Source: Curtobacterium ammoniigenes NBRC 101786 (GTDB taxonomy: Bacteria; Actinomycetota; Actinomycetes; Actinomycetales; Microbacteriaceae). Taken from it: a stretch of 45,513 nt of DNA. Positions 1-8,672 of this stretch are shown here, piece by piece; the stretch's first letter is position 1; each line of letters begins with the position of its first letter. Location of the stretch: positions 1 through 45,513 of the forward strand of contig NZ_BCSV01000009.1 of the NCBI RefSeq assembly GCF_001571045.1, given 5' to 3'. The notes under the pieces are model-generated. The model saw nothing but the letters and a program-made list of their open reading frames with translations, was not told where the DNA came from and ran no database searches. A program made the translations under genes and the position numbers.

Positions 1-1154
1 GGCTCGACAACGCGTTGACGATCTGGGACCTCCGCGCGATCGCGGCGCGACGCACACCGCGCGCCGCGTTCGACTACACCGAGGGCGCCGCCGAGGCAGA
101 GATCTCGCTTGCGCGCGCCCGGCAGGCGTTCGAGGACATCGAGTTCACCCCGGCGATCCTGCGCGACGTCTCCAACGTCTCGACATCGTGGGATGTCCTC
201 GGTGCACCCGTGGCGTATCCGTTCGGAATCGCGCCGACCGGGTTCACCCGGATGATGCAGACCGAGGGGGAACGCGCCGGAGCGCACGCGGCCGGACGCG
301 CGGGTATCCCGTTCGCGCTGTCCACGATGGGCACCACCGCGATCGAGGACGTGCGCGATGCGAATCCGCACGGCCGGAACTGGTTCCAGCTCTACATGTG
401 GAAGGACCGCGAGAAGTCCATGGCGCTGGTCTCCCGCGCCGAGAAGGCCGGGTTCGACACGCTCCTCGTCACCGTCGACGTCCCGGTCGCGGGGGCGCGC
501 CTCAGGGACAAGCGCAACGGCTTCTCGATCCCGCCGGCCCTCACCCCCAAGACCATCATCAACGCGATCCCCCGGCCCTGGTGGTGGTTCGACTTCCTGA
601 CGACGGAGCCGCTGGCGTTCGCATCGCTCGACCGCTGGTCCGGTACCGTCGGCGAACTGCTCGACGCGATGTTCGACCCGACCGTGACCTACGAGGACCT
701 GCAATGGATCCGGTCGCAGTGGAAGGGGAAGGTCGTCGTCAAGGGCGTTCAGTCGCTCGCCGACGCCCGGCGCCTTGCCGACGCGGGCGTCGACGGGATC
801 ACGCTGTCGAACCACGGAGGCCGTCAGCTGGACCGCGCGCCGGTCCCGTTCCATCTCCTGCCGCAGGTCGTGCGGGAGGTCGGGTCCTCGCTCGAGGTGC
901 ACTTGGACACCGGCATCATGTCCGGTGCGGACATCGTCGCCGCGGTCGCGCTCGGCGCACGGTTCACGATGGTGGGCCGCGCCTACCTGTACGGGCTGAT
1001 GGCCGGCGGCGAGGCGGGCGTGGATCGGATGATCCAGATCCTGTCGGAGCAGATCGAACGCACCATGCGCCTCCTGGGCGTCGCGACCCTCGAGGAGCTC
1101 GAACCCGGGCATGTCACGCAGCTGGCGCGACTCGTGCCGCTGCAGGGGCACTGA
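1..1154 (+). CDS. lldD: FMN-dependent L-lactate dehydrogenase, 5' end outside window
   Basis: Oxidises L-lactate to pyruvate at the membrane with FMN, feeding electrons to the quinone pool. The reading frame is open from the first bases (codons for [11 protein letters not shown]), so the gene begins before the window; the TTG at 15 is an internal Leu codon, not the start. About 383 of an expected 400 or so residues are visible. Family marks seen: [10 protein letters not shown] near the start, [20 protein letters not shown], the active-site stretch [10 protein letters not shown] with its catalytic His, and the FMN-phosphate segment [13 protein letters not shown] followed by GRAYLYG. The order and spacing match the mycobacterial LldD2 type closely. 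It converges on pnuC with only 10 bp between stops. Any regulator would lie upstream, out of view. Confidence 0.93.
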   Translation, partial: LDNALTIWDLRAIAARRTPRAAFDYTEGAAEAEISLARARQAFEDIEFTPAILRDVSNVSTSWDVLGAPVAYPFGIAPTGFTRMMQTEGERAGAHAAGRAGIPFALSTMGTTAIEDVRDANPHGRNWFQLYMWKDREKSMALVSRAEKAGFDTLLVTVDVPVAGARLRDKRNGFSIPPALTPKTIINAIPRPWWWFDFLTTEPLAFASLDRWSGTVGELLDAMFDPTVTYEDLQWIRSQWKGKVVVKGVQSLADARRLADAGVDGITLSNHGGRQLDRAPVPFHLLPQVVREVGSSLEVHLDTGIMSGADIVAAVALGARFTMVGRAYLYGLMAGGEAGVDRMIQILSEQIERTMRLLGVATLEELEPGHVTQLARLVPLQGH

Positions 1155-1164
1155 GTCCGCGGGG

Positions 1165-1830
1165 TCAGCCGACAGTGACGACGGCGGGCGTGCGCTCCCG
1201 TTGCGTCCGCATCCAGACGAAGAACCCGGTCAGCGTGAACGCGCCGTAGAACACGTACATCAGACCCGACGCGTAGTACCCGGCGGAAAACAGGAGCGGC
1301 ACGCCGACGATGTCGACCGCGACCCAGATCAGCCAGAACTCCACCCACCCCTTCGCCATGCCGTAGGTGGCGAGGAGTGACCCGACGAAGATCCACGCGT
1401 CGCTCCAGACCGGGGCGTACGAGCCGAGGGCTCGGAAGATCGGCGTCAGGATGAGCGTGCCGCCGACCATGCCGACGGCGAGGAGCACCCGCGTGCGCCA
1501 CGATGCCCAGCGGATCTCGACCGCGGGCGCGTCCGCGTCGGGGCGGCGGGTCCAGCGCCACCATCCGTAGACCGACACGATGATGAACATGACCTGGCGG
1601 CCGGCCTGGCCGAGCAGGTTCACCGGGTTCGGCGTGCCGAACACGGCCCCGAGGAACACCGTGAACAGCAGGGCATTGCCGACGATGCCGACCGGCCATG
1701 CCCACACCTTGCGTCGCATCCCGCCGAGCGCACTGAGCAGGCCGAACACGTTGCCGATGACCTCGCGCCAGAGCACGGTCTGGTGACCGATGACGATCTG
1801 CGCGTTGAACAGCCACTCGATCACGTTCAT
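1165..1830 (-). CDS. pnuC: PnuC-type nicotinamide riboside transporter
   Basis: Small integral membrane protein of about 221 residues that lets nicotinamide riboside or a related NAD precursor enter by facilitated diffusion. It has about seven hydrophobic segments, and family-typical stretches such as REVIGNVFGLLSALGG, KVWAWPVGIVGN, VYGWWRW and WVEFWLIWVAVDIV. The ATG at 1830 is chosen; a TTG four codons upstream (1842) is also open, and neither has a good ribosome site. The cytosolic kinase NadR that usually traps the substrate is not in the window, so the exact vitamer is not settled by context. It is a single gene between convergent lldD and a divergent unknown gene. Confidence 0.9.
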   Translation of the reverse strand: MNVIEWLFNAQIVIGHQTVLWREVIGNVFGLLSALGGMRRKVWAWPVGIVGNALLFTVFLGAVFGTPNPVNLLGQAGRQVMFIIVSVYGWWRWTRRPDADAPAVEIRWASWRTRVLLAVGMVGGTLILTPIFRALGSYAPVWSDAWIFVGSLLATYGMAKGWVEFWLIWVAVDIVGVPLLFSAGYYASGLMYVFYGAFTLTGFFVWMRTQRERTPAVVTVG

Positions 1831-1889
1831 ACGCCCATGCAACCGTATGAAGAGGGCGATGCATTCCCAGCGACGTCGGATCGTGCACG

Positions 1890-2420
1890 ATGGGTGATGT
1901 GAGCGACGACCCAGGAGTGCAGGCGGCGCGTGCGCTCCTCGGCGCAGCGGCCGCAGCGCTCGCGGACGCGGACGTGCGCGACGAGGCGCTCGGCGTGTAC
2001 GAGTCGGCCAAGACCCGCCTCGGCGTGCGGCGCGACGCGATCATCCGGCAGACGGGTCGGGTCTGGAGGCTCGGCGCGCTCCTCCTGGACCGGTCCGGCT
2101 CCGTCTGGGCGACCGCTGCGATCACGCGCGTCACGGATCCCGGCCGATCCCAGTTCGTGGCGCGCTCGATGGAGCTGCGCCGCGCCTACCGCGCCGCAGC
2201 GGTTCGCGGGCGAATCCCTTTCGGCGACACGGTGAATCACGGTGCGGTTGCGATCCCGCTCGACGACTCGCTCATCGGCGCGACCGGACCGCTGTTCGTG
2301 CGCGACGGTGCGCCGTACGTGCGATGGAGTCCCACGTCAGATGTCGCGGTCCCCCTCGCCGACTACCTGCGGGATCGGGTCGAATTGCTCCTGCATCCGC
2401 CGCAGGGATCGACGGACTGA
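1890..2420 (+). CDS. Hypothetical protein, actinobacterial
   Basis: A 176-residue protein I do not recognise. It has an Ala-rich helical N-terminus (residues 8-26), a middle section with many Arg residues (GVRRDAIIRQTGRVWRLGALLLDRSGSVWATAAITRVTD), and ends with a helix DYLRDRVELLLHPP. There is no signal peptide or membrane segment, so it is probably cytoplasmic. The start may be ATG 1890 or GTG 1899. It reads away from pnuC and toward the toxin gene on the other strand, 16 bp between stops. GC-rich third positions like its neighbours support it being coding. No function is proposed. Confidence 0.7.
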   Translation: MGDVSDDPGVQAARALLGAAAAALADADVRDEALGVYESAKTRLGVRRDAIIRQTGRVWRLGALLLDRSGSVWATAAITRVTDPGRSQFVARSMELRRAYRAAAVRGRIPFGDTVNHGAVAIPLDDSLIGATGPLFVRDGAPYVRWSPTSDVAVPLADYLRDRVELLLHPPQGSTD

Positions 2421-2436
2421 TGCAGGAACGCGGCAT

Positions 2437-2700
2437 TCAACGACGGTCTTCGTAAACGCTGCGACGGTGCCCGGCGTCGACCACCACGATTGTCAGCCGC
2501 TCGTCTTCGATTCGGTAGAGCACTCGGTAATCGCCCGAGCGCACTCGCCATTCCGGCCGAGCGATGAGCTTTCGGGCCGTCGGAGGTCGAGGATCGGTCG
2601 CCAACAGTTCGATCATGGCTTGCACCCGCCGTTTGCCTTCGGGCGGTAGCTTCTTGACCGAGCGTGCCGCGCCTGGCAGCAATGCGACCTGATACGTCAT
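2437..2700 (-). CDS. RelE/ParE-family toxin
   Basis: An 87-residue toxin of the RelE/ParE fold, normally either a ribosome-dependent mRNA endonuclease (RelE) or a gyrase poison (ParE). Seen: the opening strand MTYQVALLPGAARSVKKLPPEGKRRV, the basic helix, then WRVRSGDYRVLYRIEDERLTIVVVDAGHRRSVY, which is the classic RelE core (R-G-DYRVLYRI, then V-D-A-GHR..VY). The Arg and C-terminal Tyr/Arg positions favour an RNase of the RelE group, but that is inference. Its ATG overlaps the antitoxin stop by 4 nt (ATGA, 2697-2700), so it is translated from the antitoxin transcript. Confidence 0.92.
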   Translation of the reverse strand: MTYQVALLPGAARSVKKLPPEGKRRVQAMIELLATDPRPPTARKLIARPEWRVRSGDYRVLYRIEDERLTIVVVDAGHRRSVYEDRR

Positions 2701-2957
2701 GACAGACCCAGGTCGTGCTTCACCTCATCCCACGGAACAGGCAGCTCGCTCAGGCGCTCTGCTTCTGCCCACGCCGCGTCGACGGCACGGATGTCGGCGA
2801 GTTCCTCGGCGTCCTCCATCAGATGGGCGAGCAGATCTACGTCCACAATTGCAGCTACGGGTCGATGGTGCTTCAGCAGGTACACCGGCTCGCGATGCGC
2901 ATCGTCGACGATCGTGGAGAGCCTGTTACGGGCGTCGGTCAACGCGACTTCGGACAT
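2697..2957 (-). CDS. Phd/YefM-family antitoxin
   Basis: An 86-residue antitoxin with the Phd/YefM N-terminal DNA-binding fold (SEVALTDARNRLSTIVDDAHREPVYLLKHHRPVAAIVDVD) and an acidic C-terminal tail that would wrap the toxin. It precedes the RelE-like toxin and overlaps it by 4 nt. The complex normally represses its own promoter. A TAAACT hexamer sits at 2964-2969 on this strand, exactly six bases before the ATG, which would place the transcript start on the start codon; no Shine-Dalgarno is visible. It diverges from the Eis-like gene across only 68 bp, so the two promoters share one short control region. Confidence 0.92.
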   Translation of the reverse strand: MSEVALTDARNRLSTIVDDAHREPVYLLKHHRPVAAIVDVDLLAHLMEDAEELADIRAVDAAWAEAERLSELPVPWDEVKHDLGLS

Positions 2958-3025
2958 GAAGACAGTTTAGCCAAATGTTCCAAAAATCGGTGAATTGTGC
3001 ATTCGCGTGGGGATAGGGTCGCAGG

Positions 3026-4321
3026 GTGAGCGACGCCGACTTCGACGCACGATACGAACTCCGTTGGGGCGCTCCCGCCCTTGATACGACCGGCAAGCCC
3101 GACGCGGCGACGATGGCCCATATCGAGGCGATCGCGCTCGGGTTCCTGCAGGACGCCCCCGACCGCGATGCCCTGGCCGCCGACGTCCGCGATCACATGG
3201 AGGAGCACGAGGTCACGCTCGACGTGTTCCGCCGCGAACCGGCCCCCGATTCGATGGACGCTGCGGCACCGGTGGGCACCTTCGGTGCGCTGCCGAAGCC
3301 GATGAGCTGGGGTGACGGCACAAGCGTCGACACGTTCGCGATCCGCGCGGTCACGGTTCGGCCGACCGAGCGGCGCCGTGGGATTCTCCGCCGAATGATG
3401 ACGGACGCGCTGCAGTATGCAGCCGCGCAGGAGTTTCCGCTCGCGAGCCTGACGGCGAGCGAGGGCACGATCTACCGGCGCTTCGGCTTCGGTCCGGCGA
3501 TCCGGGAGCGCAAGGTCACCGTGCAGCGATCGAGGGCGCTCCCGCTCCTCGTCGCGCCGCGCGGTGAGGTCGTGGTGGTTCCGCCGGCATCGCTTCGCGA
3601 TGGGCTGGCACGGGCGGTGTTCGACCGGTTCCACAGCCGGACGCTCGGTTCCATGGTGCGCAATGTGGGCGCGTGGGGGTCGCTGCTCGGCCACCGCCTC
3701 AGCGATCCCACGCCTGACCGCTCGATCCGCGCCGCCGTTCACCGGCTCGATAGCCACGTCGACGGATACGTGACCTACCGCGTGCACGAGCAGGACGGGT
3801 CACCGACGACTGTCGAGATCGTCGACCTCATCGCCGTGGACGAGCAGGCTTACCTCGGTCTGTGGGAGTTCCTGCTCTCGATCGACCTGACCGACCGCGT
3901 GATCTATCCGTTCGCTCGTATCGAAGATCCGCTGCCCCTCGTCCTCGCAGACACCCGGGCCTTCGACATCGACCATGAGGAGGACCATGTCTGGCTCCGC
4001 ATCCTCGACCCCGCGGCAACACTCGAATCCCGACCCTTCGCCGCGGACGGATCGGTCACGCTGCACGTTCACGACACGCTGGGATACGCCGACGGAACCT
4101 ATCGGCTGACCGTCCTGGGCGGCCGTGGGCGCGTCGACCGGATCGAGGGCGCCGGCGAGCTCGAGCTCGATGTCTCGACGCTCGGCTCGCTCCTGCTCGG
4201 CGCGGTGGACCCGGTCGTGCTGCACGATGTCGGCTTGGTCACCGGCAGCGCCGCAGCGGCCGAGACCCTCCGCTCCCTGCTGCGGCCAGCGCGAACGCCG
4301 CACGGGATGACGTACTTCTGA
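3026..4321 (+). CDS. eis: Eis-like GNAT N-acetyltransferase
   Basis: Cytoplasmic acetyltransferase of the Eis family, which moves acetyl groups from acetyl-CoA to amines (aminoglycosides, polyamines and other amines in characterised members). It has 431 residues, slightly above the family norm near 400. The acetyl-CoA loop is visible as VRPTERRRGILRRMM (111-125); Tyr150 in GTIYRRFGFG matches the family's general acid; the chain ends in Phe, whose carboxylate is the usual base. A second degenerate GNAT half and a C-terminal sterol-carrier-like domain follow. Start is GTG 3026: TAGGGT at 3014-3019 lies exactly six bases upstream, suggesting a leaderless message. It sits between two toxin-antitoxin pairs. 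The natural substrate is unknown. Confidence 0.88.
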   Translation: MSDADFDARYELRWGAPALDTTGKPDAATMAHIEAIALGFLQDAPDRDALAADVRDHMEEHEVTLDVFRREPAPDSMDAAAPVGTFGALPKPMSWGDGTSVDTFAIRAVTVRPTERRRGILRRMMTDALQYAAAQEFPLASLTASEGTIYRRFGFGPAIRERKVTVQRSRALPLLVAPRGEVVVVPPASLRDGLARAVFDRFHSRTLGSMVRNVGAWGSLLGHRLSDPTPDRSIRAAVHRLDSHVDGYVTYRVHEQDGSPTTVEIVDLIAVDEQAYLGLWEFLLSIDLTDRVIYPFARIEDPLPLVLADTRAFDIDHEEDHVWLRILDPAATLESRPFAADGSVTLHVHDTLGYADGTYRLTVLGGRGRVDRIEGAGELELDVSTLGSLLLGAVDPVVLHDVGLVTGSAAAAETLRSLLRPARTPHGMTYF

Positions 4322-4383
4322 GCGTCCCATCCCTGGGGGTTCTCACCCGCTCGTGCGCCAGGGCGGTCCGGAACAGCGCGTGG

Positions 4384-4414
4384 GACTCGGTCCCTCGGGC
4401 CGCGCGACCGAGTC
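4384..4414. terminator. Hairpin after the Eis-like gene
   Basis: A perfect 9-bp stem, GACTCGGTC paired with GACCGAGTC, around a 13-nt GC-rich loop, 60 bp past the eis stop. No T-run follows, so it could be an actinobacterial terminator lacking a U-tract or simply an mRNA 3' structure. Confidence 0.4.
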
Positions 4415-4420
4415 ATCGCG

Positions 4421-4450
4421 GTACCGATCTTGGTACTCACTCCGTAAGCT
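4421..4450 (+). promoter_or_regulatory. Operator and -10 of the RHH/Doc toxin-antitoxin pair
   Basis: Inverted repeat GTACC-N6-GGTAC (4421-4436) lies where an autorepressing antitoxin would bind. TAAGCT at 4445-4450 is a plausible -10, exactly six bases before the antitoxin ATG. A good -35 is not seen. The assignment rests on position and symmetry only. Confidence 0.45.
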
Positions 4451-4456
4451 AGGAGT

Positions 4457-4648
4457 ATGCCGTCCCTCAACGTCACCTTCACTGAGGCCGAGCTGGAGGA
4501 AATCCGGACGGCATCCGCGGAGCAGTCCCTGAAGTCCTACGTGCATGACACCGCTCTCAACGCGGCTCGCAGCCGAAAAGCGCTGGTTGCGCAGTTGGCG
4601 CAGCGGGTCGCGGCAACCTCGGCCGAGCTGAACGCTCGCTTGGCGTGA
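4457..4648 (+). CDS. Ribbon-helix-helix-like antitoxin of Doc
   Basis: A 63-residue protein opening with a short beta strand and two helices (PSLNVTFTEAELEEIRTASAEQSLKSYVHDTALNAA), the layout of a ribbon-helix-helix DNA-binding domain, then a helix AQLAQRVAATSAELNARLA that could contact the toxin. It directly precedes and overlaps the Doc gene by 4 nt (GTGA), the classic antitoxin-first order. The AGGAG just before the ATG is too close (1 nt) to act as a normal ribosome site. The better-known partner of Doc is Phd, so this pair uses a different antitoxin class. Antitoxin role is inferred from size, fold and position. Confidence 0.75.
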   Translation: MPSLNVTFTEAELEEIRTASAEQSLKSYVHDTALNAARSRKALVAQLAQRVAATSAELNARLA

Positions 4649-5034
4649 CCTACTTTCTGGATCGCGATGACGTCCTGACTGCCGCAGCTGCCGCCTTTGG
4701 GAGCTCGGTGTCGGTGCGTGACGTTGGCTTGCTTGACGCAGCCGTCGCCCGGCCCCGGAGCAGCGTTTTCGGCGTGGACGCGTATCCGGATGACTGGCAG
4801 AAGGCAGCAGCCCTGCTGCATTCTTTGGCGCGAAATCACGCTCTGATCGACGGCAACAAGCGTGCCGCCTGGGCTGCGGCATGGGTATTCCTCGGCTGCA
4901 ACGGCGTGGAACTCCGGCCGAACTTCGATGTGGACGCTGCATTCAATCTCATGATCGACGCAGCTACCGGGCGCGCGGACGTTCCACAGATCGCCCGGGC
5001 GCTGGCCCAATTTGGCAGCACCAAGCTAGCCTGA
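4645..5034 (+). CDS. doc: Doc-family toxin (Fic fold)
   Basis: A 129-residue toxin of the Fic/Doc superfamily. Doc proteins inactivate elongation factor Tu by phosphorylation and stop translation. The Fic motif is complete: HALIDGNKRAAW with His65, Asp69, Gly70, Asn71, Lys72 and Arg73. The Lys in place of the second Gly found in AMP-transferring Fic proteins is the hallmark of the Doc kinase subgroup. Upstream LHSLARN and the C-terminal helices complete the small all-helical domain. Start GTG 4645 overlaps the antitoxin stop. The stop lies 16 bp from that of the convergent peptide-permease gene. It appears intact. Confidence 0.9.
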   Translation: MTYFLDRDDVLTAAAAAFGSSVSVRDVGLLDAAVARPRSSVFGVDAYPDDWQKAAALLHSLARNHALIDGNKRAAWAAAWVFLGCNGVELRPNFDVDAAFNLMIDAATGRADVPQIARALAQFGSTKLA

Positions 5035-5050
5035 CAACTGGGTCGGATGG

Positions 5051-6049
5051 TTACGCTCGCCGCCGCACCCGCGGATCGACGACGCTGTAGACGATGTCGA
5101 CGATGACGTTCGCGACGACGATCAGGAATGCGGCGAACACCGTGAAGCCGACGACGACCTGCAGGTCGAGCGAGTGCACGGCGTCGATGAGGAGCGCGCC
5201 GAGACCCTGCATCGAGAACACCTTCTCGGTGATGATCGCGCCGCCGAGCAGCGACCCGAGGTCAAGGCCGAACAGCGTGACGACCGGCAGGATCGCGGTG
5301 CGGAGACCATGCCGTACGACCACCTGACGTTCACTGATGCCCTTGGCGCGCGCGGTGCGGATGAAGTCCTGCCCCATCGACTCGAGCATCTCGCCGCGCG
5401 TGAGCCGTGCGTAGATCGCGCCGCTGACGAACGCGATCGTGACCCAGGGCAGGATCAGATGCGTGAACCAGGCGACGGGATCCTCGGTGAACGGCACATA
5501 TCCGCTGGCCGGCAGGATGTGGAGCACGAACCCGAACAGCAGGATCAGCAGCAGCCCGACGAGATAGGTCGGTGCGGACACTCCCGCGACCGCGAACGTC
5601 ATCACCGAGCGGTCGAGCGCGCTTCCTCGTTTCAGGGCGGATGTCGTCCCCCCGGCGACGCCGACGACGAGCCACAGCACCGCGGCGCCGACGGCGATCG
5701 AGGCCGTGACGGGCAGGCGGGACAGGATGAGCGTCGTCACGCTCTCGTGCAGCTGGAACGAGTACCCGAAGCACGGCGCGCCGCATACGAGCGCCGAGGA
5801 ACCGGTGCCGAATGACCGGCCCGCGAAGATGCCGCCGAGATAGGCGAGGAACTGCATGATCCACGGCTTGTCCGTGCCGAGGAATGCCTTGACCTCCGCC
5901 AGCCGGTCCGGCGTGCACGGCTTGTCGCAGATCGCGCGCGCCGGGTTGGTGGGCAGGAGCGTGAACAGCGCGTACGTCACCGCGGCCACGATGAGCAGCA
6001 CGAGCAGTGCACCGAGGATACGAACGACGATGAATCGGGCGAGCGTCAA
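5051..6049 (-). CDS. dppB: Peptide ABC transporter permease, DppB type
   Basis: Inner-membrane channel subunit of a dipeptide/oligopeptide importer, 332 residues. It begins LTLARFIVVRILGALLVLLIVAAVTYALFTLLP, the usual DppB first helix, followed by an external loop with paired Cys (AICDKPC and LVCGAPCFG), then the transport domain with SAPTYLVGLLLILLF and the ATPase-coupling segment DFIRTARAKGISERQVVVRHGLRTAILP. Start is TTG 6049: GGAGG lies 8 bases upstream, and TTGA overlaps the stop of the preceding permease. A longer frame continues upstream but is the shadow of dppC. Last gene of the four-gene peptide operon. Confidence 0.92.
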   Translation of the reverse strand: MTLARFIVVRILGALLVLLIVAAVTYALFTLLPTNPARAICDKPCTPDRLAEVKAFLGTDKPWIMQFLAYLGGIFAGRSFGTGSSALVCGAPCFGYSFQLHESVTTLILSRLPVTASIAVGAAVLWLVVGVAGGTTSALKRGSALDRSVMTFAVAGVSAPTYLVGLLLILLFGFVLHILPASGYVPFTEDPVAWFTHLILPWVTIAFVSGAIYARLTRGEMLESMGQDFIRTARAKGISERQVVVRHGLRTAILPVVTLFGLDLGSLLGGAIITEKVFSMQGLGALLIDAVHSLDLQVVVGFTVFAAFLIVVANVIVDIVYSVVDPRVRRRA

Positions 6050-6999
6050 GCCGGGCCTCCCGTCCGGGTCGGGCGACGCGGATCGATCGCATCGCGCAGC
6101 GCGTCGCCGAGCACGTTGAACGCGAGCGTGATGATGAACAGCGCCGCGCCCGGGAACACCAGGTACATCGGGTCGGTCTGCACCCACGCGATCGCGTCGC
6201 CGATCGTTCGGCCCCAGGAGGGGGTTGGCGGGGTGACACCGACACTCAGGAACGAGAGCGCGGCCTCCGCTCCGATCATCGACGGGATCGAGATCGTCGC
6301 GTACACGGTGATCGTCGCCGCGAGGTTCGGGAGCAGCTGCGTCCGCATCACGTGCCACGCGCCGGCACCCATCGCGGTCGATGCCACGACGAAATTGCGT
6401 TCGCGGAGCGACAGCGTCTGCCCGCGGATCACCCGCGCCACGCTCGGCCACCCGAAGAAGCCGATCACGAGTACCACGAGAATCGGCGCCGGGAACGTGC
6501 GCGGCACGATCGCCGTCAGGGCGATCATGAAGATCAGCGACGGGAACCCGAACAGCACGTCGACGACGCGACTGAGGATGCGGTCGTACCAGCCGCCGAG
6601 GAATCCGGTGGACACACCGACGAGCACGCCGATGACGATCGACAGGATCGTCGCGGCGACTCCGATCCCCAGCGAGGTCCGCGCGCCGTAGATGACGATG
6701 GCGAACAGGTCGCGCCCGCTGAGCGGCTCGAGCCCGAACCAGTGCTTCGGACTGATCCCGCCGCCGGCGCCGGTCGGGGCCCCGAAGCCGTTCAGCGCGT
6801 CGGTGTGGTACGAGTACGGATTCTGGCCGCTCAGCGCGCCGATGAGCGGTGCGAAGATCGCGACCACAGCGTAGACGCCGATGATGATCGCCGCCGCCAG
6901 CGCCCACCGGTCCTGGAACACGCGCCGAAGCACGGCACGGAGGCCCGTGGTCCGAGGGGCCGCGACCGCCGGTTCGTCGAGCATGTGCGTCGTCGTCAT
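6046..6999 (-). CDS. dppC: Peptide ABC transporter permease, DppC type
   Basis: Second channel subunit, 317 residues. An N-terminal helix (WALAAAIIIGVYAVVAIFAPLIG) is followed by the DppC-typical loop NPYSYHTDALNGFG..HWFGLEPLSGRDLFAIVIYGARTSLGIG and by the coupling motif RERNFVVASTAMGAGAWHVMRTQLLPN. It ends with LAFNVLGDALRDAIDPR, the usual family ending. Start ATG 6999 overlaps the ATPase stop (ATGA), so its translation depends on the ATPase gene. With DppB it forms the heterodimeric pore. Confidence 0.93.
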   Translation of the reverse strand: MTTTHMLDEPAVAAPRTTGLRAVLRRVFQDRWALAAAIIIGVYAVVAIFAPLIGALSGQNPYSYHTDALNGFGAPTGAGGGISPKHWFGLEPLSGRDLFAIVIYGARTSLGIGVAATILSIVIGVLVGVSTGFLGGWYDRILSRVVDVLFGFPSLIFMIALTAIVPRTFPAPILVVLVIGFFGWPSVARVIRGQTLSLRERNFVVASTAMGAGAWHVMRTQLLPNLAATITVYATISIPSMIGAEAALSFLSVGVTPPTPSWGRTIGDAIAWVQTDPMYLVFPGAALFIITLAFNVLGDALRDAIDPRRPTRTGGPA

Positions 7000-8672
7000 G
7001 CTGCCGTCTCCCCTGCCTGCTCGTCGGCTGCGAACGCCTGCCACGCCTCCCGGCGCTCGGCTTGACGCGCCGGGTCCGCGACCGGTGCGGCGGCGAGGAG
7101 CATGCGCGTGTACTCGCTCGTCGGCTGCGAGAGCACCTGCTCCGTCGCGCCGTGCTCGACGATGCGCCCCTGACGCAGCACGACGACCTCGGTCGCGAGC
7201 GAGCGCACGACGGCGAGGTCGTGACTGATGAGCAGACACGCGAACCCGAGCTCGGCCTGCAGAGCCCGAAGCAGGTCGAGCACAGCGGCCTGCACGGTCA
7301 CGTCGAGGGCGCTCGTCGGCTCGTCCGCGATCACGAGCGTCGGTCGGAGCGCGAGTGCGCGAGCCACCGCGACGCGCTGCCGCTGCCCACCCGACAGCTC
7401 GTGCGGAAATCGCGTCGCCATCGCCGGGTCGAGCTGGACGGCCGCGAGCAGTTCGGCAACGCGCGCGCGGCGCGCAGCCTCGTCGAGGTCGGTGTGCAGC
7501 GTGAGCGGCTCCGCGATGCTCCAGCCGATCGTCGCGCGCGGGTTCAGCGACGACGCGGGATCCTGGAACACCAGTCCGACGCGACTGCGAATTGCGCGCA
7601 GCGCGCGTCCGCGGGCCCGCGCGATGTCCTGACCGCCGACCATCACCGTGCCGGACACGACCGGCACGAGGCCCGCGAGCGCCCGCCCGATCGTCGACTT
7701 CCCCGAGCCGGACTCCCCGACGAGCCCGAGCGTCTCCCCGGCGCGGAGCGTCAGGTCGATGTCCGCCACGGTGGGCTCGCCGGTCCGCGCGTAGCGGATC
7801 GACACATGCTGGAGGCTCGCGGCAGTCGATCGCGCGACCGCCGGTTCACCAGCGCCCGCCGTGTCGGAGCCGGGACGCGCCTCCAGCTCGGGAACGGCGT
7901 CGAGCAACGCCCGTGTGTAGGCCTGCTGGGGGTGTGCGAAGAGCGCGTCGACAGGCTGATGCTCGACCTCGACTCCGCGGCGCATGACGAGCACATCGTC
8001 CGCCACGTCGGCGACAACACCCATGTCATGCGTGATGAGCAGGACCGCGAGGGACCGCTCACGGCACAGCCTGCGGATCAGATCCAGGATCCCGGCCTGG
8101 ACCGTCACGTCGAGCGCGGTCGTGGGTTCGTCGGCGATCAGCGCGACCGGGTCCCCGGCGAGCGCCATCGCGATCATCGCCCGTTGCAGCTGGCCGCCCG
8201 ACAGCTCATGCGGAAAGGACCGCATGACGCGCGGGATGTCGGCGATCCCGGCCGCATCGAGCAGCGCGCGAACCCGATCTGCCACGCCTTCGCGGTCGAG
8301 GTCGGTGCCGTGGGCCCGAACCGCCTCGGCGATTTGGGTTCCGATCCGGAGCACCGGGGTGAAGGACGCCATCGGCTCCTGGAACACCACGCCGATCCCA
8401 GCGCCGCGAACCGCCTGCAGCGACGGCTCGGGTGCCCCGATGAGTTCATCGCCCCGGAAGCGGACGCTGCCGGTCACGTGCGCCGTTCGCGGGAGCAGCC
8501 CGAGGACGCTCATCGCGGATACCGATTTGCCGGAGCCGGACTCGCCGACGAGGGCGAGCACCCGGCCGGGGGTGAGGGTGAACGAGACATCGTCGACGAC
8601 GGGCTCCGCGCGCCCGAAGGCAACGCGGAGCCCGTCGACGACGAGGATCGGCTCCTGCGCGGAAGAGGTCAC
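6996..8672 (-). CDS. Fused double ATPase of the peptide importer (DppD-DppF)
   Basis: 558 residues carrying both nucleotide-binding domains of the transporter on one chain, where many bacteria use two proteins. Domain 1: Walker A GESGSGKS, signature LSGGQLQRAMIAMALAG, Walker B ALIADEPTTALDVT. Domain 2: Walker A GESGSGKS, signature LSGGQRQRVAVARALAL, Walker B LVIADEPTSALDVT, followed by LLISHDLAVV. A Gly/Ala-rich linker joins them. Both domains keep all catalytic motifs, so ATP hydrolysis at both sites is expected. It overlaps the genes on both sides by 4 nt. Such fusions are known in Actinobacteria. Confidence 0.94.
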   Translation of the reverse strand: MTSSAQEPILVVDGLRVAFGRAEPVVDDVSFTLTPGRVLALVGESGSGKSVSAMSVLGLLPRTAHVTGSVRFRGDELIGAPEPSLQAVRGAGIGVVFQEPMASFTPVLRIGTQIAEAVRAHGTDLDREGVADRVRALLDAAGIADIPRVMRSFPHELSGGQLQRAMIAMALAGDPVALIADEPTTALDVTVQAGILDLIRRLCRERSLAVLLITHDMGVVADVADDVLVMRRGVEVEHQPVDALFAHPQQAYTRALLDAVPELEARPGSDTAGAGEPAVARSTAASLQHVSIRYARTGEPTVADIDLTLRAGETLGLVGESGSGKSTIGRALAGLVPVVSGTVMVGGQDIARARGRALRAIRSRVGLVFQDPASSLNPRATIGWSIAEPLTLHTDLDEAARRARVAELLAAVQLDPAMATRFPHELSGGQRQRVAVARALALRPTLVIADEPTSALDVTVQAAVLDLLRALQAELGFACLLISHDLAVVRSLATEVVVLRQGRIVEHGATEQVLSQPTSEYTRMLLAAAPVADPARQAERREAWQAFAADEQAGETAA

